Below are positions 24,691 to 36,382 of a DNA stretch of 64,000 bases, one piece after another. The notes under the pieces were generated by a model. It saw only the letters and a program-made list of their open reading frames with translations. It was not told the origin of the DNA and did no database searches. The stretch is from NCBI GenBank assembly GCA_027627225.1, contig CM051029.1, positions 70,852,578 to 70,916,577 on the forward strand, given 5' to 3'. A program made the translations under genes and the position numbers. Source of the stretch: Congeria kusceri. Its lineage: Eukaryota; Mollusca; Bivalvia; Myida; Dreissenidae. Positions within the stretch are counted from its first letter, which is position 1; every line of letters begins with the position of its first letter.

Positions 24691-24932
24691 GCCTTGCCGG
24701 AAGTGATCATTGGCAGGATAAACCTGTACTAGCACGAGGGCTTTAGCCCGAGTTCTTATACAGGTTTAGAGTGCCAATAACCACTTCCGGCACGGCTTTG
24801 CCGTTTAATGAGCCTTGCCGTAAGTGGTTATTGGCAGGATAAACCTGCACTAGCACGAGGGCTTTAGCCCGAGTTCTTATACAGGTTTAGAGTGCCAATA
24901 ACCACTTCCGGCACGGCTTTGCCGTTTAATGA
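24691..24932. repeat. tandemly duplicated palindrome, 121-base period
   Basis: Each unit is itself a fold-back: GCCTTGCCGGAAGTG..TTGGCA on the left pairs with TGCCAATAACCACTTCCGGC on the right, around TAGCACGAGGGCTTTAGCCC. Units start at 24691 and 24812 and are nearly identical, so the duplication is recent. The whole region could form two adjacent hairpins or a larger stem by pairing between units. Confidence 0.9.
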
Positions 24933-26048
24933 GTTGTTTATTATTTACCACCGCTGTTATCTTTCAAAACATAAACAAAACTTGTGTGACTAAATTGTTC
25001 AACACCGTAAAGATCGCGGCAAAGCGCGTGCGCCCACGTCATTAATATATGACGTCGTAATAAGTTACTTCCAAAATATACATGTTTTGTTTTCTCGATA
25101 GATAGTCTAGATCTACGCCGTTGGAGGTTTTTCAAAAATTAATTTAAGCACGTCTTAATTGTAACGAATTATTAATATTGTATGCACGTAAATGAAAATT
25201 AAACTTATATTCAGAAAAAAAAAAAGAAAGATTGCGTAATTACGCTCATTGGTCGAGTTATTTTGCACTCGTGTTAATAAACCGGAACTACCTGTTTTGG
25301 CACGATAGCTAAAAGTTATGGATTTCTTGCCTGTACAAATGTGTTACTATTTATAGTAAGGTATATATTAAACGGTGTTTGTCGGAGTTAGAAGGCATGG
25401 TTATAACTCATAAAGCGATCCGTCAATTAGTGTTAAATCTTATGTATGAAATACGAATATATTAGCTTCCTAAAGTTATTTCATTTTAATACCGGTTATA
25501 GGTTACTCTGAACATTATTCTCTGTTGGCAAATTATATCTACTAACTTCTAAACAAAGCGACATGGAGACAACCCGGAATTGTTGCGACACATTTTAAGA
25601 TAGTGTATGTTTATTTTAAATTCGTTTTCCAAACAGTATCAACGTATTTGCCGCGTGTCGTGCTAGAATGTAATACACCTTTAGTTGCTAAGTGCTCGAT
25701 TTCTATCTGCAATATATCGGTGACCGTCCACATCCCGTCGCTACTGATAACGGATACAGCAACGAATTCAAATTATCAAATGCATGCACGTGATAAGGCA
25801 ATAAGTGGAAACCCTCCAGATAGTTATTGGCATACACTAAAACAGATATATGTTTCCGGAATTCGCTATCAAATCCGTTTTGCTTCGTCCGCATATAAAT
25901 GTGTTGATTGTTCTTCAATCTGTTTAAGAGACTAGTTCACCGATTTAAGAATGTTTGGAAAAATGCCATTTACTTTCTTGCAAAAACTAAGGCATTTGGA
26001 CTAATGAAAGCAAATGTTATATAAAGAAACAAACTAATTAAACAAATT
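24933..26048. other. intergenic, one weak reading frame
   Basis: A 110-residue plus-strand frame (25603-25935) has an acceptor-like site inside it (TTTTCCAAACAG, ending 25636) but no recognisable domain; I do not call it a gene. The rest is AT-rich. Confidence 0.3.
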
Positions 26049-26119
26049 CCCTTCGCCGGGACTCGAGCATACGATTGTCGGGATCAAAAAGCTGTCAATG
26101 TAATCACTCGGCCATTCAG
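26049..26119 (-). pseudogene. tRNA-like pseudogene or SINE head (Ser/Leu type)
   Basis: Read on the minus strand: GAATGGCCGAGTGATTACAT, an A-box-like start of Leu/Ser tRNAs, and later GCTCGAGTCCCGGCGAAGGG, a B box close to GGTTCGANTCC. The middle contains TTTTTGATCCCG. It is too degenerate to fold as a working tRNA. It aligns with 39071-39132, apart from a gap of about 14 bases there. The two probably derive from one tRNA-derived family. Confidence 0.6.
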
Positions 26120-26265
26120 AATTATATTCATGGTGGTGAATTTTTAACCCTATTATGGAGTGTTTTTTCCAACATACAGAAGACAAGCGGAAAAGCGTTA
26201 CAAACGCTTTATACTTTTATACATTTCGAATGATGATTTTTGATAACAGCACTATATTTTCAATA

Positions 26266-26440
26266 TATTTGAGGCGCGTCGTGGGAAAACCGGACTTAAT
26301 GTATGTGCGTAAAGTGTCATCGCGGATTAGCCGGTGCAGTCCGCACAGGCTAATCAAGGACGGCATTTTCCGCCTTCAGTGGATTTATGTTTAGAAGAGA
26401 CTTCCTTGAAACAGAAAATACCTTAAAAGCGAAAAGTGCT
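26266..26440. repeat. palindromic MITE-like repeat, left half only
   Basis: Starts GAGGCGCGTCGTGGGAAAA and follows the left arm of the 732-992 copy (TTAATGTATGTGCGTAAAGT, CCGCACAGGCTAATC) to the centre, then stops; the right arm is missing. It is followed immediately by a short block (26446-26492) that recurs at 48561. Confidence 0.8.
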
Positions 26441-26445
26441 TTTGT

Positions 26446-26492
26446 GGAATACCCCAGGGAGAGACCAGACATTCCTTACTATAGGTCTTTAA
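26446..26492. repeat. short dispersed repeat (copy at 48561)
   Basis: GATACCCCA-type start followed by CCAGACATTCCTTA and TAGGTCTTTAA matches 48561-48608 at most positions. It lies just after the broken palindromic repeat and may be the edge of a second element. Confidence 0.6.
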
Positions 26493-26831
26493 GTTCATCT
26501 GAAACTCTACACATATAGGTCATTGTAGATCGTTAACTTTTCTCAAAGCATTTGCTTTGTTTACACCCAGCTTCTCGGACTGCCTCACGTCTCTCGCATA
26601 ATCAGCATATCATCTTAAGATATATCAAACCTACATCCTGAGGTACTTAAGATTTTTGACGCACGACAAAATAAATAGTAAACATCAACACGCAGTCTGT
26701 CCAATCGAGTCAGCTTAAGGTGAGATCGATATTCAAAGTGATCTGCTTTGTATTGGAGTAGTTTTATTATTAATGTATAGACTAACTAAGCATATTGAAT
26801 CTGAAGGTCACATTACCCGCACATTGCAAAT

Positions 26832-28143
26832 ATGGAGACGCTGGAGGAACTAAATGTCCGATATGCGGACGCTCTACTTCCATTGACTATTTTGTTGGGA
26901 CTTTTTACAGTATGTGGCGTTGTTGGAAACACCATAGTGTTGATCGTGTTCTCATTGGGTAGAGCATACCGCCGAAACAACTTTCGCGTGTTTGCGTTAT
27001 TCCTCGCAATCATTGACCTTGCGTGCTGTGTGTTGATCTTTCCATCCGAAATAGCAAAACACCGCCACTATTTCAACTTCACAAATGTCGGTGTTTGCAA
27101 AGTAAAGGTTTTCATAAACATGTGGGGTGCCGTCTGGTGTGCTTTAGCGCTTCTTGTTATCTCTGTTGATCGTTACCGGAAAGTCTGCTGTCCTCTAAAG
27201 CGGCAGATATCTCAGCGACTTGCACTACAGCTGTGTGCTGCAGTCACCTTTGGGATCTCGGTAATAGTTGCTGTGCCATTTTCAGTAATTCATGGAATAA
27301 TGTCGGTAAATAAAACGAACATATACCATGACAAGACAGTGGTTTATGTCTGTACCACAACAGCAGAATACAAGACTCATCCTCTGACAATGATTTCTCA
27401 GCTGGTTTCAATGGTTATACTCGGAGGAGTGTCTGTATCAACTACAGTCATGTACATATTTATTGGAAGGCAGATTTATCTTCACTGGGGAGCATTTCCG
27501 GGCAGTATTAGATCGGATTCTGGAAAGGAGAGTCACTCCGACTATACCTCTGATCAGTGCCACACTCAGCAAACTACTCAAAACTCGTGCGAAAATAGCC
27601 ATCAACTGGATGTCACTGTACACATGAATAATGCGGAAAACCCAATAAATCAAAATCAAAAGGAACCTGAACAAATCGAAATGCTTGTCTATACGGAGAA
27701 CAAGCAGTCGGCAGAAAAGGCTCGACCGGGCACTACAGACTCTCAGGGTCATTTTATAAAGATCGTCGTCGAAAGGCAAACTCAGCAGATTAATAAGCGT
27801 ATCATCGTTTGGGTCTTCCTATAGAAGGGATTCCCGGAGATCGACTTTCGGACGAAAGGGTTCCAGACTTACAATACAGAAATTCCCGTATAAGACCCTG
27901 ATCTGGTTCATCCTCACGTTGGACTTCATTGCCACAAACGTGTTGGCAATAGTCCTGGCTTTCTTAAACCCTGACATCATCAACAAAACCCCAAAAGAAT
28001 ACGTCCTGTTCTGCCTGTTCCATCGCCTCATGTACATCAACAACTGCATCAACCCGATCGTCTATGCTCTACTGGACAAACACTTTCGAAGTGTTTGCAG
28101 AAATATCGGACCCAGGCTGAAGAAACGGTTCAAACGGACATGA
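26832..28143 (+). pseudogene. class A GPCR, cluster copy 3, single frame break
   Basis: A close paralogue of the receptor at 18087. From METLEELNVRYADALLPL the frame is open through helices 1-5, with the DRY motif (SVDRYRKVCCPLKRQ), both loop Cys residues and most of the long third intracellular loop, to a stop at 27822 (330 residues). From about 27768 a second frame (+1) carries the end of the loop (SSSKGKLSRLI), helix 6 (KFPYKTLIWFILTL), helix 7 (NCINPIVYALL) and a normal tail ending at 28143. So the only visible lesion is one frame change near 27750-27768; without it the receptor would be full length. As it reads, the product is a five-helix protein. The same change is seen in copy 1. A candidate AATAAA lies at 28198. 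It may be a polymorphic or fixed pseudogene, or a frame-switching gene. Confidence 0.85.
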
Positions 28144-29486
28144 ACATTTCCAAACAAAGTTATCAGGTTTATCTCACCATTAAACTTGCGCTGACAAAAT
28201 AAAAACGTTGATTAAGCGTTCATTATTACAACTCAGATATGATGTAATTGTTTATGTTTGTTCTTTGCGTTAATGCATCCGCCGATATTTTGTTTGCATG
28301 TTGATTTTTTTTTCAGTTTGTTAGTAAAGTTACTGTTTTGGAATCTTTTTAATATTATATTTGTAATAAATATGGCACGAGAAGTAACTTACTGGAATAT
28401 GTAATTGATAAGGTCAAGATATGTATCCTAATGGAACATGTATTTGTTAAGTAGTCTTGCATTGTACATGTCTTAGAGGGGTCTGCGCTCTCCGAGCTTT
28501 TTATAGTTTAGTTTTCTATATGGTCTATAGTCCAAACAAAAACTTTCAAAAGAACATTATGTAATAAATAGAATATCATGCGTGCGTATGTATTTATATT
28601 GGTTAAGCTGTAAGTAAAAGCATACATGTACTTAAAACTGTTTATTGCACAATATCGAACGTCTTCGCAATGTTCATAAAATATATTATCACCAAAACTG
28701 TACTGTATTTCATTTTATCTGAAACATATGTACCATGAATATGCATGTGATATATATATAGATAACTGTATACGTCTAATTACCAAATGAAATGGATAAA
28801 TATATGCACAATTGTCACCAAAACAGAGACAAATCTGAATCTGACTGCTTAATGTGGTGTAGTTAATATTTATAAACGTATACGTACTTGTATTTGACAA
28901 TTGTGCTATTTTATTTGTTTTGTGTTTTCATGATTATGCTTGTAAATTGTCATTGGTTCAGATAATTAACTTTAATTTGCTAATTGTATTTACGTCATTA
29001 TATATGTTGGAAGATCGTACATACACGCTTTAAGAGCCAACGGTCCGCTTTGAAATAACACTTTTTCAAAAAGTATTTAATTGTATTTGTAATCAATATG
29101 TGAGTATATTGACAAAATGATTATAACATGCATTCTTGGATTTTAAAACAGTTTTATACGTTGTATATATCGTCTAAACACGTAGATGTGTTGATAGTGT
29201 GAATGCTATTCACACATAATTCAAACCTCGATTAAATGGAAATATCCAAATTTGTTGGTTGCGTAGCGTCGGTGCGCATGCTGGATGACTTTTTTAACTG
29301 TACATATGTAAATATAACACGTAGTGCACGTGTGTTGCGAATCGGATAGTTAAGCATGGGCTAACACTAATCAGATATGTTAACATACTAGGTGTTGATA
29401 GACATTAAACCTGGTTAACAAATTGTGTGTTTTTTTCGTATAAAAACGACGTTGCGAAATCTATTGTAGTATTTATGAGTGTAGTA

Positions 29487-29590
29487 ATATAACTTATAAA
29501 ATAAAATCTTATTGGTTCAAAAGGGGCAGAGCGAGCGCAGCCAAGCGAGTCCCTTCTTACCCAATAATATTTTATTTACAATGTTGTAAC
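29487..29590. repeat. fold-back hairpin
   Basis: Left arm ATAAAATCTTATTGGTTC..GAGCGAG and right arm AAGCGAGTCCCTTCTTACCC..AATAATATTTTAT pair imperfectly over about 40 bases with a very short loop near 29535. Confidence 0.75.
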
Positions 29591-32206
29591 TTACTTAAAA
29601 CATAACCTACATTTTGATTGGTCGTGCGCATGTAAATCATCAGAACACGGGAAAGGTAAATATATGGAAATGTTGTCTACAAATTCTGAGAAGGCGAGGT
29701 TCCAAATAGCCAATCAAAAGCAAGAATTAAGCAATGATTAACAATGTTTTATTATATTCTTCACTTTGTAGAATTTCAAATATTTTAAGCCCAAAGTACC
29801 TTGGTCTTTTATAGATACTGAACTCCAAATGGGCATAAAAATGTGCGGTTTTTGTAGTTATGCTTAAACGGTAAAAACATGGGTAAAAGCATCACTATTT
29901 GTATAGAACACGATCAAATACTGTCGTAAACTGTATATTTCATTGAAAAAAAGAAGATGAATAAGCTTTCACTTTCCTTGAACCCGGTATTCCCGATTTA
30001 AAAAATACCGCGGCTTTCCCCATGCCAATCACCTGATTCATGTGTGCGCATGCGCGACTCGACAAAACTAAACAGTCACGTGATTATCCTAAATATGAAC
30101 GGCGCTATTTTTAAATTACACGACGGGTTATAGCGTCTGCACACGTTGTACATTTTAGGACGATGAAAAGGAGGACAACTACATAAAATCATTGTTTTTC
30201 ATGTAAATAAAAACACACGGGTCTAATTGTTTAATGTGTGGTGTACGATTATGTAAGAAAATCGTGTATGTTTGACAATTTTCTTTCTTTTTTAAAATAA
30301 GACCATCTAGAGTTCAGTCCCTTTAATATGACTTGTGATTGACAATGTCCATTTTGGAGCTGGTAAGTTCATGTAAATATATACAAGAAATGAAGCTTCA
30401 TTAAGTTTTATTAGTATTTTTCAGGTTTTTTTTATGTTTGTATGATCAGATATAAAATATACAACATAATAATTAACAGTTCGAAATATAATGATAGATC
30501 AATGCCAGTGTTAATAACAATTGAATTAGCATTTATCACATTTTATGGATTTATGAACACATCTTTGTCAAGGTATTTTAATGTTCTGCCTATAACGTGT
30601 CTAGATTGAAAAATCAAGTTTGGATATCAAGGACAATATATGTTTTAATGTAACGTAAATTATCACTATATATTAATATATATTATCAAGTTACTTTAGC
30701 TTGTGTCCAGATTCTGTTTTAATGAGTATATTTTCAAAGCCGAAACTATACGATGAATATTAGCCTCTTTTCCTGTATATTCGGCCACTTAAGAGCTAAA
30801 CTGCTTTTATACCCTACATGAGCACAATTTCAACACCAGTGAGACTTCTCTCTATAAATTTAAGGTCTCTTCTACTACATAAAGGCCTGATAATCTAGAG
30901 ATCAGCCATTCACTTAGTCACTGACCAATTCTAGGACGGCACCCTAGCAACCATAAATTTGCCAGATGTTTCCTATCATTTGGTTAAGTCTTCATTTTGA
31001 TAAGAAAACACAAAAATTTTGTTACAATTTCGATATAATTAATTAGAAGCATTCTTTACACATTAGCATACTGTTTGAAAATGAATGCTTACACAATTCT
31101 TGGATTATGCACAAAGTGTGTAGCAATTTTGGGAATTTCCTTTAAAAAATCTTAATTATCTCATACAAAATCTAACATTTACTATTTTTAAAACCAAAAA
31201 CAATATTTATGTGATATAATTGCCTAAATACAGATAGCTAACACAAGTATTATACGTAATAATACTTAATTTCCATTATATGTCTGTGGCCGAATCTATT
31301 GGAATGGCTGAAACTATAGGAAAGAAAGATAAACGCAGAAAAAAAACAGAAACTTAATTTCATCCTGCGTTCAAACTACCCTTCATTTTGTAAGGACTGA
31401 AACTCATTTTTTCCACTAATGCCATCCTAATTTGTAGCTTGTAAACAATGTATGTATCAATGTATTCGCATAATTGTGTCATTATTAGTTGCACAAATTA
31501 ATACTTATGTCTTTGTGTATACAACGTGTGTAAATGTCTTTAGCATTTAACCACAATAAATACACATAAATCATTTCACTTGGTATAAGTGTAATTTTTC
31601 AAGAAAATTGTTGTTTCCGATGTACATTTCTTTGATTCCATGACTATCTTTCTATTCATATGGTTTGTCCCAACACTTGACTCACGTTCTACTGTCCCAT
31701 GCCGGATCGAATAACACCTATCTTTGTAAGAAATTCTTTAATGCAATAATGATATTACATATGTGTCCTTCGACAGAAATAGAAGTGGACGTCACTACTT
31801 AATACACCAGAAGAAGAACTGCTTTTGTTTATCTTTAATATGCCAGCTTCTTCTAGAACTCTTGACAAACAAATGCATATTCATCCACTTTCCTGTTTAT
31901 ATTGCGCCCCAAATAGTATAAGTTCACATTCTGAAATACTTAAAGAGTAAACGTTATTGTACAAAGCGGAAACCATACTGACTAACGCGATGCATACCTA
32001 GCATAGCCGAAAACGCACGTTTTAAGTATTTAATTTCAACGGAAAACAGGGTTGGTACCTGACCTTTCATTGCAACTTACCCTCCACTGCAATCTCATTT
32101 TACCGTGAAGTCGCTGGGACATTAAATCATAGCTCTTCATTCGGTATCATGATGACGCGATGAGGATAATTGCCGTTTTTTTCTGTCCTACCGTAGTTCG
32201 CAAACC

Positions 32207-32230
32207 ATATTACGTCAATTGACGTAATAT
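32207..32230. promoter_or_regulatory. perfect 24-base palindrome with two CRE-like sites
   Basis: The half ATATTACGTCAA is followed by its exact complement TTGACGTAATAT. This places two TGACGTAA (CREB/ATF or PAR-bZIP-like) sites back to back. No gene is nearby, so a regulatory role is only a possibility. Confidence 0.35.
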
Positions 32231-33131
32231 CAATGTAGCGTCATTGACGAGGATGACATGAAACGTTTCCATAATACACACTTTAAAAATAAATTAAAGT
32301 TATTATTTCGTACTTAGTAATCGAAAAGATTTCCCTTCTGTTCAATATTCGCAATACATCGAGGGGTTAGTGCCAAAAATGCTATGTCGATATTATGATT
32401 TTTTTCAGGAGAAGCAGTTTTATGTTTCAAAATGTCAAAATATTATTTTTCAAAACAAAAACTTATTCCGCAGCAATAATACTATATTTTTTATTATTTA
32501 ATATATGATATACATAGTTTAGCATAAATCACAAGCATAAAGGTTGTATTTTATAAAATTGTTTTGGCTCCCCACGCCCTCTCTTCCTGCATATTATCAA
32601 CTCTACCAAAACATTCCAAAACAAGATAGCTGGTTTTGGTTCTAGACGTTTTAAACATTACATTGAATGCAGGTTGTGCCAGAACATGCAAAAAAAAACG
32701 ATAGACTATATCGACAAGAAGAAGTAAACAGTATAATCATACCATAACATTTTATATATTAAATAGTACATTATGTCAGTAACAAAAATGTATGAAACAA
32801 ACGTTTTTCATAATCCAAGAACCCGCCATAAGCACATGACTGTTTATGGTAGAACTACATAATTACTTAAAATGTATAAACCAGTATAAAAAAACAGTAC
32901 AGGTCTCTAAGACAGTTTCGGGCCGGAATGAAATATGTTCTATACACTCCATTATATCTGTAAAAAACGTATATATTTGGTACATACTGATAACATACAC
33001 TGACATTCATAGAACTACATGCATACACTCACACTAGTCACTATTTAACTTTTATGTAGCAGTCTTTTGATGTAAGTTGTAGATTAAATTACTATATTCA
33101 AGGAATTTATAACGACGTTTTGCATTTCATT

Positions 33132-34420
33132 TTATTTCTTACTCCTCGTTGGAGTCATGACATCTGGCTCTGGTAGACAGTCGTTTCTAATACTGCTGAA
33201 AGGCAGGGATTTATAATGCTGTTGATACCCAGCAGGAATTTCACCGCTTTTGCATAGCTTCGTTATATCCATTTTCCTTTCAGACGAAATGGGTAAATTT
33301 CCATTGTATTACATTGGTAAATGATCGTCAGAATTTCCTTTATGCTTTTTGATGCAGCAACCTTTTGAAATTCCTGGTTAAATGAATACTTAAAGTAGCA
33401 CATAAAGGGTTCCGATTTCAATGAACACACCAGTTTCATCTTACTTTACCTGACGTTCGCACCAGTTTCAGTTTTCTGCTGTGTATTCATTGCCAGAGTT
33501 TGAAATGTTTTCAAATCTACAATGTCTGTGTGCTTGAGAGGTACAACGGTACTACCGTGTAGGGGTTTCGTCTTGCATCTGTAAAAGTGTATCCCTGTGG
33601 GATGGAACATAATTATGTATCTGAATTGCTTAAAGATGTATTCCAAACATAAAAGCTACGAGGGATGTCCTCATCAGAACTGCTATTTCTTTTTGTCGTT
33701 TTTTTGCTTGTTCACAATATTTTTCCTCTTTATTTGTTCTAGTTGGCATCATATCGTCAATTACATCTGAAGGCTTAGTTGAGTTTTTGTCTTCAGTGTC
33801 TGATACCATTTCCTTCTAAGATGAGTTTCTTTATTCATGGGATTTGGGAAATGCAACACTTGTATCTGCCGCTGTTTCTTTACCTACGCTTTCAACTGTG
33901 CTCGAACTTTTTAATATTATTATCAGCAGTCACAGTTTTTCTCTTCATTGGATTCTGTGAGATTTTCAGTTGGATTTTTCGAGTTGTTATCTGGTATTGC
34001 ATTGTCGGTTATATGGCTCAACTCATTCAACTGTTTTCTTCATTTCTTTCTACAGCATCTTTACAAGGTAATGCTACAGGGATGTGAGGTGACTGTTTAT
34101 GTGTTTCTATTGAACCATGATTGTTTTCTTTATTGGTGACACTTTGTGATAACACTCTGTGGTTTCATACAGCCACATTACTGTTGTCTGTTTCATTTTG
34201 TTCACTCCTAGCTGTGGTGGAATGGCAAATCGAGCCATCTTTATGGGGGCCAGATGCTTTAGAACGGCGTAAATCAATATTTGCAGCTGCTTCATGTGAC
34301 TTCTTTGTGTTTTCTTTCGTTAGTCCATCATTATGCGAGTTAGTTTTGTTTCGTTATCAGACCAGTCAAACATTCAGTTTCCATCTAGAATGTTACATTG
34401 ATAATTTTTACAGCTCAAAC
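33132..34420 (-). pseudogene. GPCR-like relic, loop 3 to C-tail
   Basis: Read on the minus strand from 34420 downward there is a string of polar, coding-like pieces broken by stops and frameshifts: GLTKENTKKSHEAAANIDLR and ARSEQNETDNSNV (a third-loop-like region), MVSDTEDKNSTKPSDVIDDM, then KKRQKEIAVLMRTSLVAFMF (a basic stretch into a hydrophobic helix, as at the start of helix 6). Near 33337-33420 there is SEPFMCYFKYSFNQEFQKV, like the end of helix 7 plus helix 8 with the NP motif changed. A final clean stretch from an ATG at 33270 (MDITKLCKSGEIPAGY) ends at TAA 33132. A class A GPCR relic is the best reading, but helix 7 is poor and no helices 1-5 lie on this strand. An intron may be hidden here. 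Confidence 0.4.
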
Positions 34421-35640
34421 TACATATTTTATCTCATAAATATAAGTACTTTATTTTTTGTGACTTTAATACAGTGATTTAACAGTGTTTTATATTTAAA
34501 TACAGACTGATATTTAGCTTAAAATGACAGTTTGGAAATATTTATCTCAATGACCACCAAGCTATATAAATTGTTATATTTTGAGTACATTTTATTATAA
34601 GAATACATAATGAAAGTAAATAAAAACAGTGACATTTCATAATTTTATAAAACAACAATACTGACTTTAAGTAATCTTGATTATTATCTCCATGAAAATC
34701 CGCAAAGACAACAGTGAACACATTCCACAAAATAAGTTTTCCACCAAAAAACTATTATCTTTAAAGCTTGTTTTCAACACCAAATTTTAACAACACTGGT
34801 ATCTAGTTACATTGCCAGATCATCCTTTTTCTGTATACCTGCTTTTTGATACTGAAATGCTCTACTATATCATACAGTTTCTTTCTTCCACACAATGCTA
34901 TGTTAACTTGGACTGAAATGGCAGAGACAAAATAGGTCTTAAAACAAATGTGTATAATGTTCTAAAGTTAGCTTGATTTGGCACGAATAGTTCTAACGAA
35001 TTGTGTGGTGTTCAGTCTGCCAGAAAAAGCAATTGCAATATAGCTTGATTTGGCAATATTAAATTGCAATTTTCTGCCAAGATTATTTGTGCCAAAAACA
35101 TCAACATTGTTTTAGAACGTACTGGCTTGGTTTGATGCTGTGGCAATCAGTTGGTGCGGAGGGTTATTCCAAAAGAAGCTGTTTTGGCAAAAAAATTATC
35201 TTCACTTAAAACATAGCTGGTTTTTATTTAATTCAGTAATTTTGAAAATAAACAAGATATAGACATAGGAATCAGTGCAAAATGTGCGTATTGAAATGCA
35301 GTATCAAATTACCTAAAAAAAGTGAAAAACGCAAAATTTCGTAAATAGTATGTTTTATCAGTAAACCTTCGATTTGATCTTTAATTAGGCCGAAATAGTT
35401 GTTTGTTTCCGCTAACGTCCTGGATAAAAGTATGGTAGTAAGGTAGGCATAACTTTTTATTATCGTTAACTTATTTTTCGTTCGTGACACAACAAGCACA
35501 ACTTTTTTAGTAAATGGTTATAACTTGCTTTTTATAACTTATTAAAACTAATGATAAAGCAAAGACACACTTGATATTACATAGGCAGTTTATGTGAAAC
35601 AATTTGAAAACCAAAGCCAATGTTTCCAAGTTCACAACCT
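34421..35640. other. intergenic, no gene seen
   Basis: AT-rich; a 15-base direct repeat (TAGCTTGATTTGGCA) occurs near 34972 and 35042. Nothing else supported. Confidence 0.4.
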
Positions 35641-35838
35641 TCACTTCTGACATGAGTTCCTATTTATTTTCCCATGCGGGCGCATTGATCTTGGTTTTTT
35701 TCCAAATTTAAACAAACAGTGACACTGTACACATTGGCAGTTCTTCTGCATCGTGATTTCAACACTTCCGCCAGGGAAGCCACAATGGCCACCAACCTCC
35801 TTCCTTGAAGTCGAATTAAATGTGCAGGTATAAAACAT
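35641..35838 (-). CDS. Cys-rich coding-like fragment, possible exon
   Basis: A 65-residue frame starting at an ATG (35838), with composition unlike its surroundings: a Cys at residue 4, GGHCGFPGGS, then the close cluster NCQCVQCHC and a basic tail. The CxCxxCxC spacing resembles small secreted Cys-rich modules (von Willebrand type C-like), but I cannot assign a family. No signal peptide is included, so if real it is probably an internal or last exon; the ATG may not be a true start. The tRNA-derived SINE begins 33 bases away at 35871. Confidence 0.35.
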   Translation of the reverse strand: MFYTCTFNSTSRKEVGGHCGFPGGSVEITMQKNCQCVQCHCLFKFGKKPRSMRPHGKINRNSCQK

Positions 35839-35870
35839 TGTTCAACAGGGTTTTTCCCAATTTTGCAGGC

Positions 35871-36020
35871 GGCTCCATGGTCTAGTGGTAACGCACTGTC
35901 TTAACAATCCAGGGGTCGCAGGTTCGATCAGCCACCACACCCTAACCTACTTACTCGTTTTTCGCATGAGACGTTATAAACCGAGATGCAGTGTACTAGT
36001 TGCTTCACACCGGCAACTGT
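35871..36020 (+). mobile_element. tRNA-derived SINE, 3' truncated
   Basis: The head GGCTCCATGGTCTAGTGGTA holds a pol III A box and GCAGGTTCGATCAGCC holds a B box, together forming a tRNA-like promoter. The body then has CATGAGACGTTATAAACCGA and GTGTACTAGTTGCTTC, which resemble the conserved central domain shared by invertebrate SINEs (Nin-DC-like, from memory). The 3' tail is lost. Transcription by RNA polymerase III and mobility through a LINE are family knowledge. Confidence 0.7.
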
Positions 36021-36382
36021 AATATAATATTAAAATAACATGTTTAGAGGCCGGATCTCAGCACTATACTGCCTTCATAACGAACCGTTCAGCCTTAGAA
36101 TTTATAAGAAAAATTTCCAAATGGAAAAATAAGTTTATGGTCGGGGGCAATAAAAACATGGTCGGTCGGGTTAGTGAAAACAAACAACTTGTTTACGCCT
36201 TTTGGTATTTATACTGCTATGTTGATTCCATATTACTTCCTCAACTGCTAATGCAACTGGTTCTCCATATTTTTTCTATTTAATTATTGAAAAAGAGATT
36301 TGTGCAATATGGATGTTGTGCATCATTATCTTCATTGTTGTCTTCAGTCTGCAGAGGCCATTTGCGGAAGGTTTAATTCTTA

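Larger units (their letters stand above)
28144..33131. other. long intergenic stretch
   Basis: About 5 kb without a supported gene. It contains the fold-back at 29487-29590, a stretch of CG-containing sequence near 29990-30180, and a perfect 24-base palindrome at 32207-32230. A short minus-strand frame near 32555-32700 looks mildly coding-like but is too short to call. Confidence 0.4.

Noticed and set aside
25603..25935. 110-residue frame
   Set aside because: No signal peptide, domain or paralogue recognised; overlapping antisense frame of similar quality.
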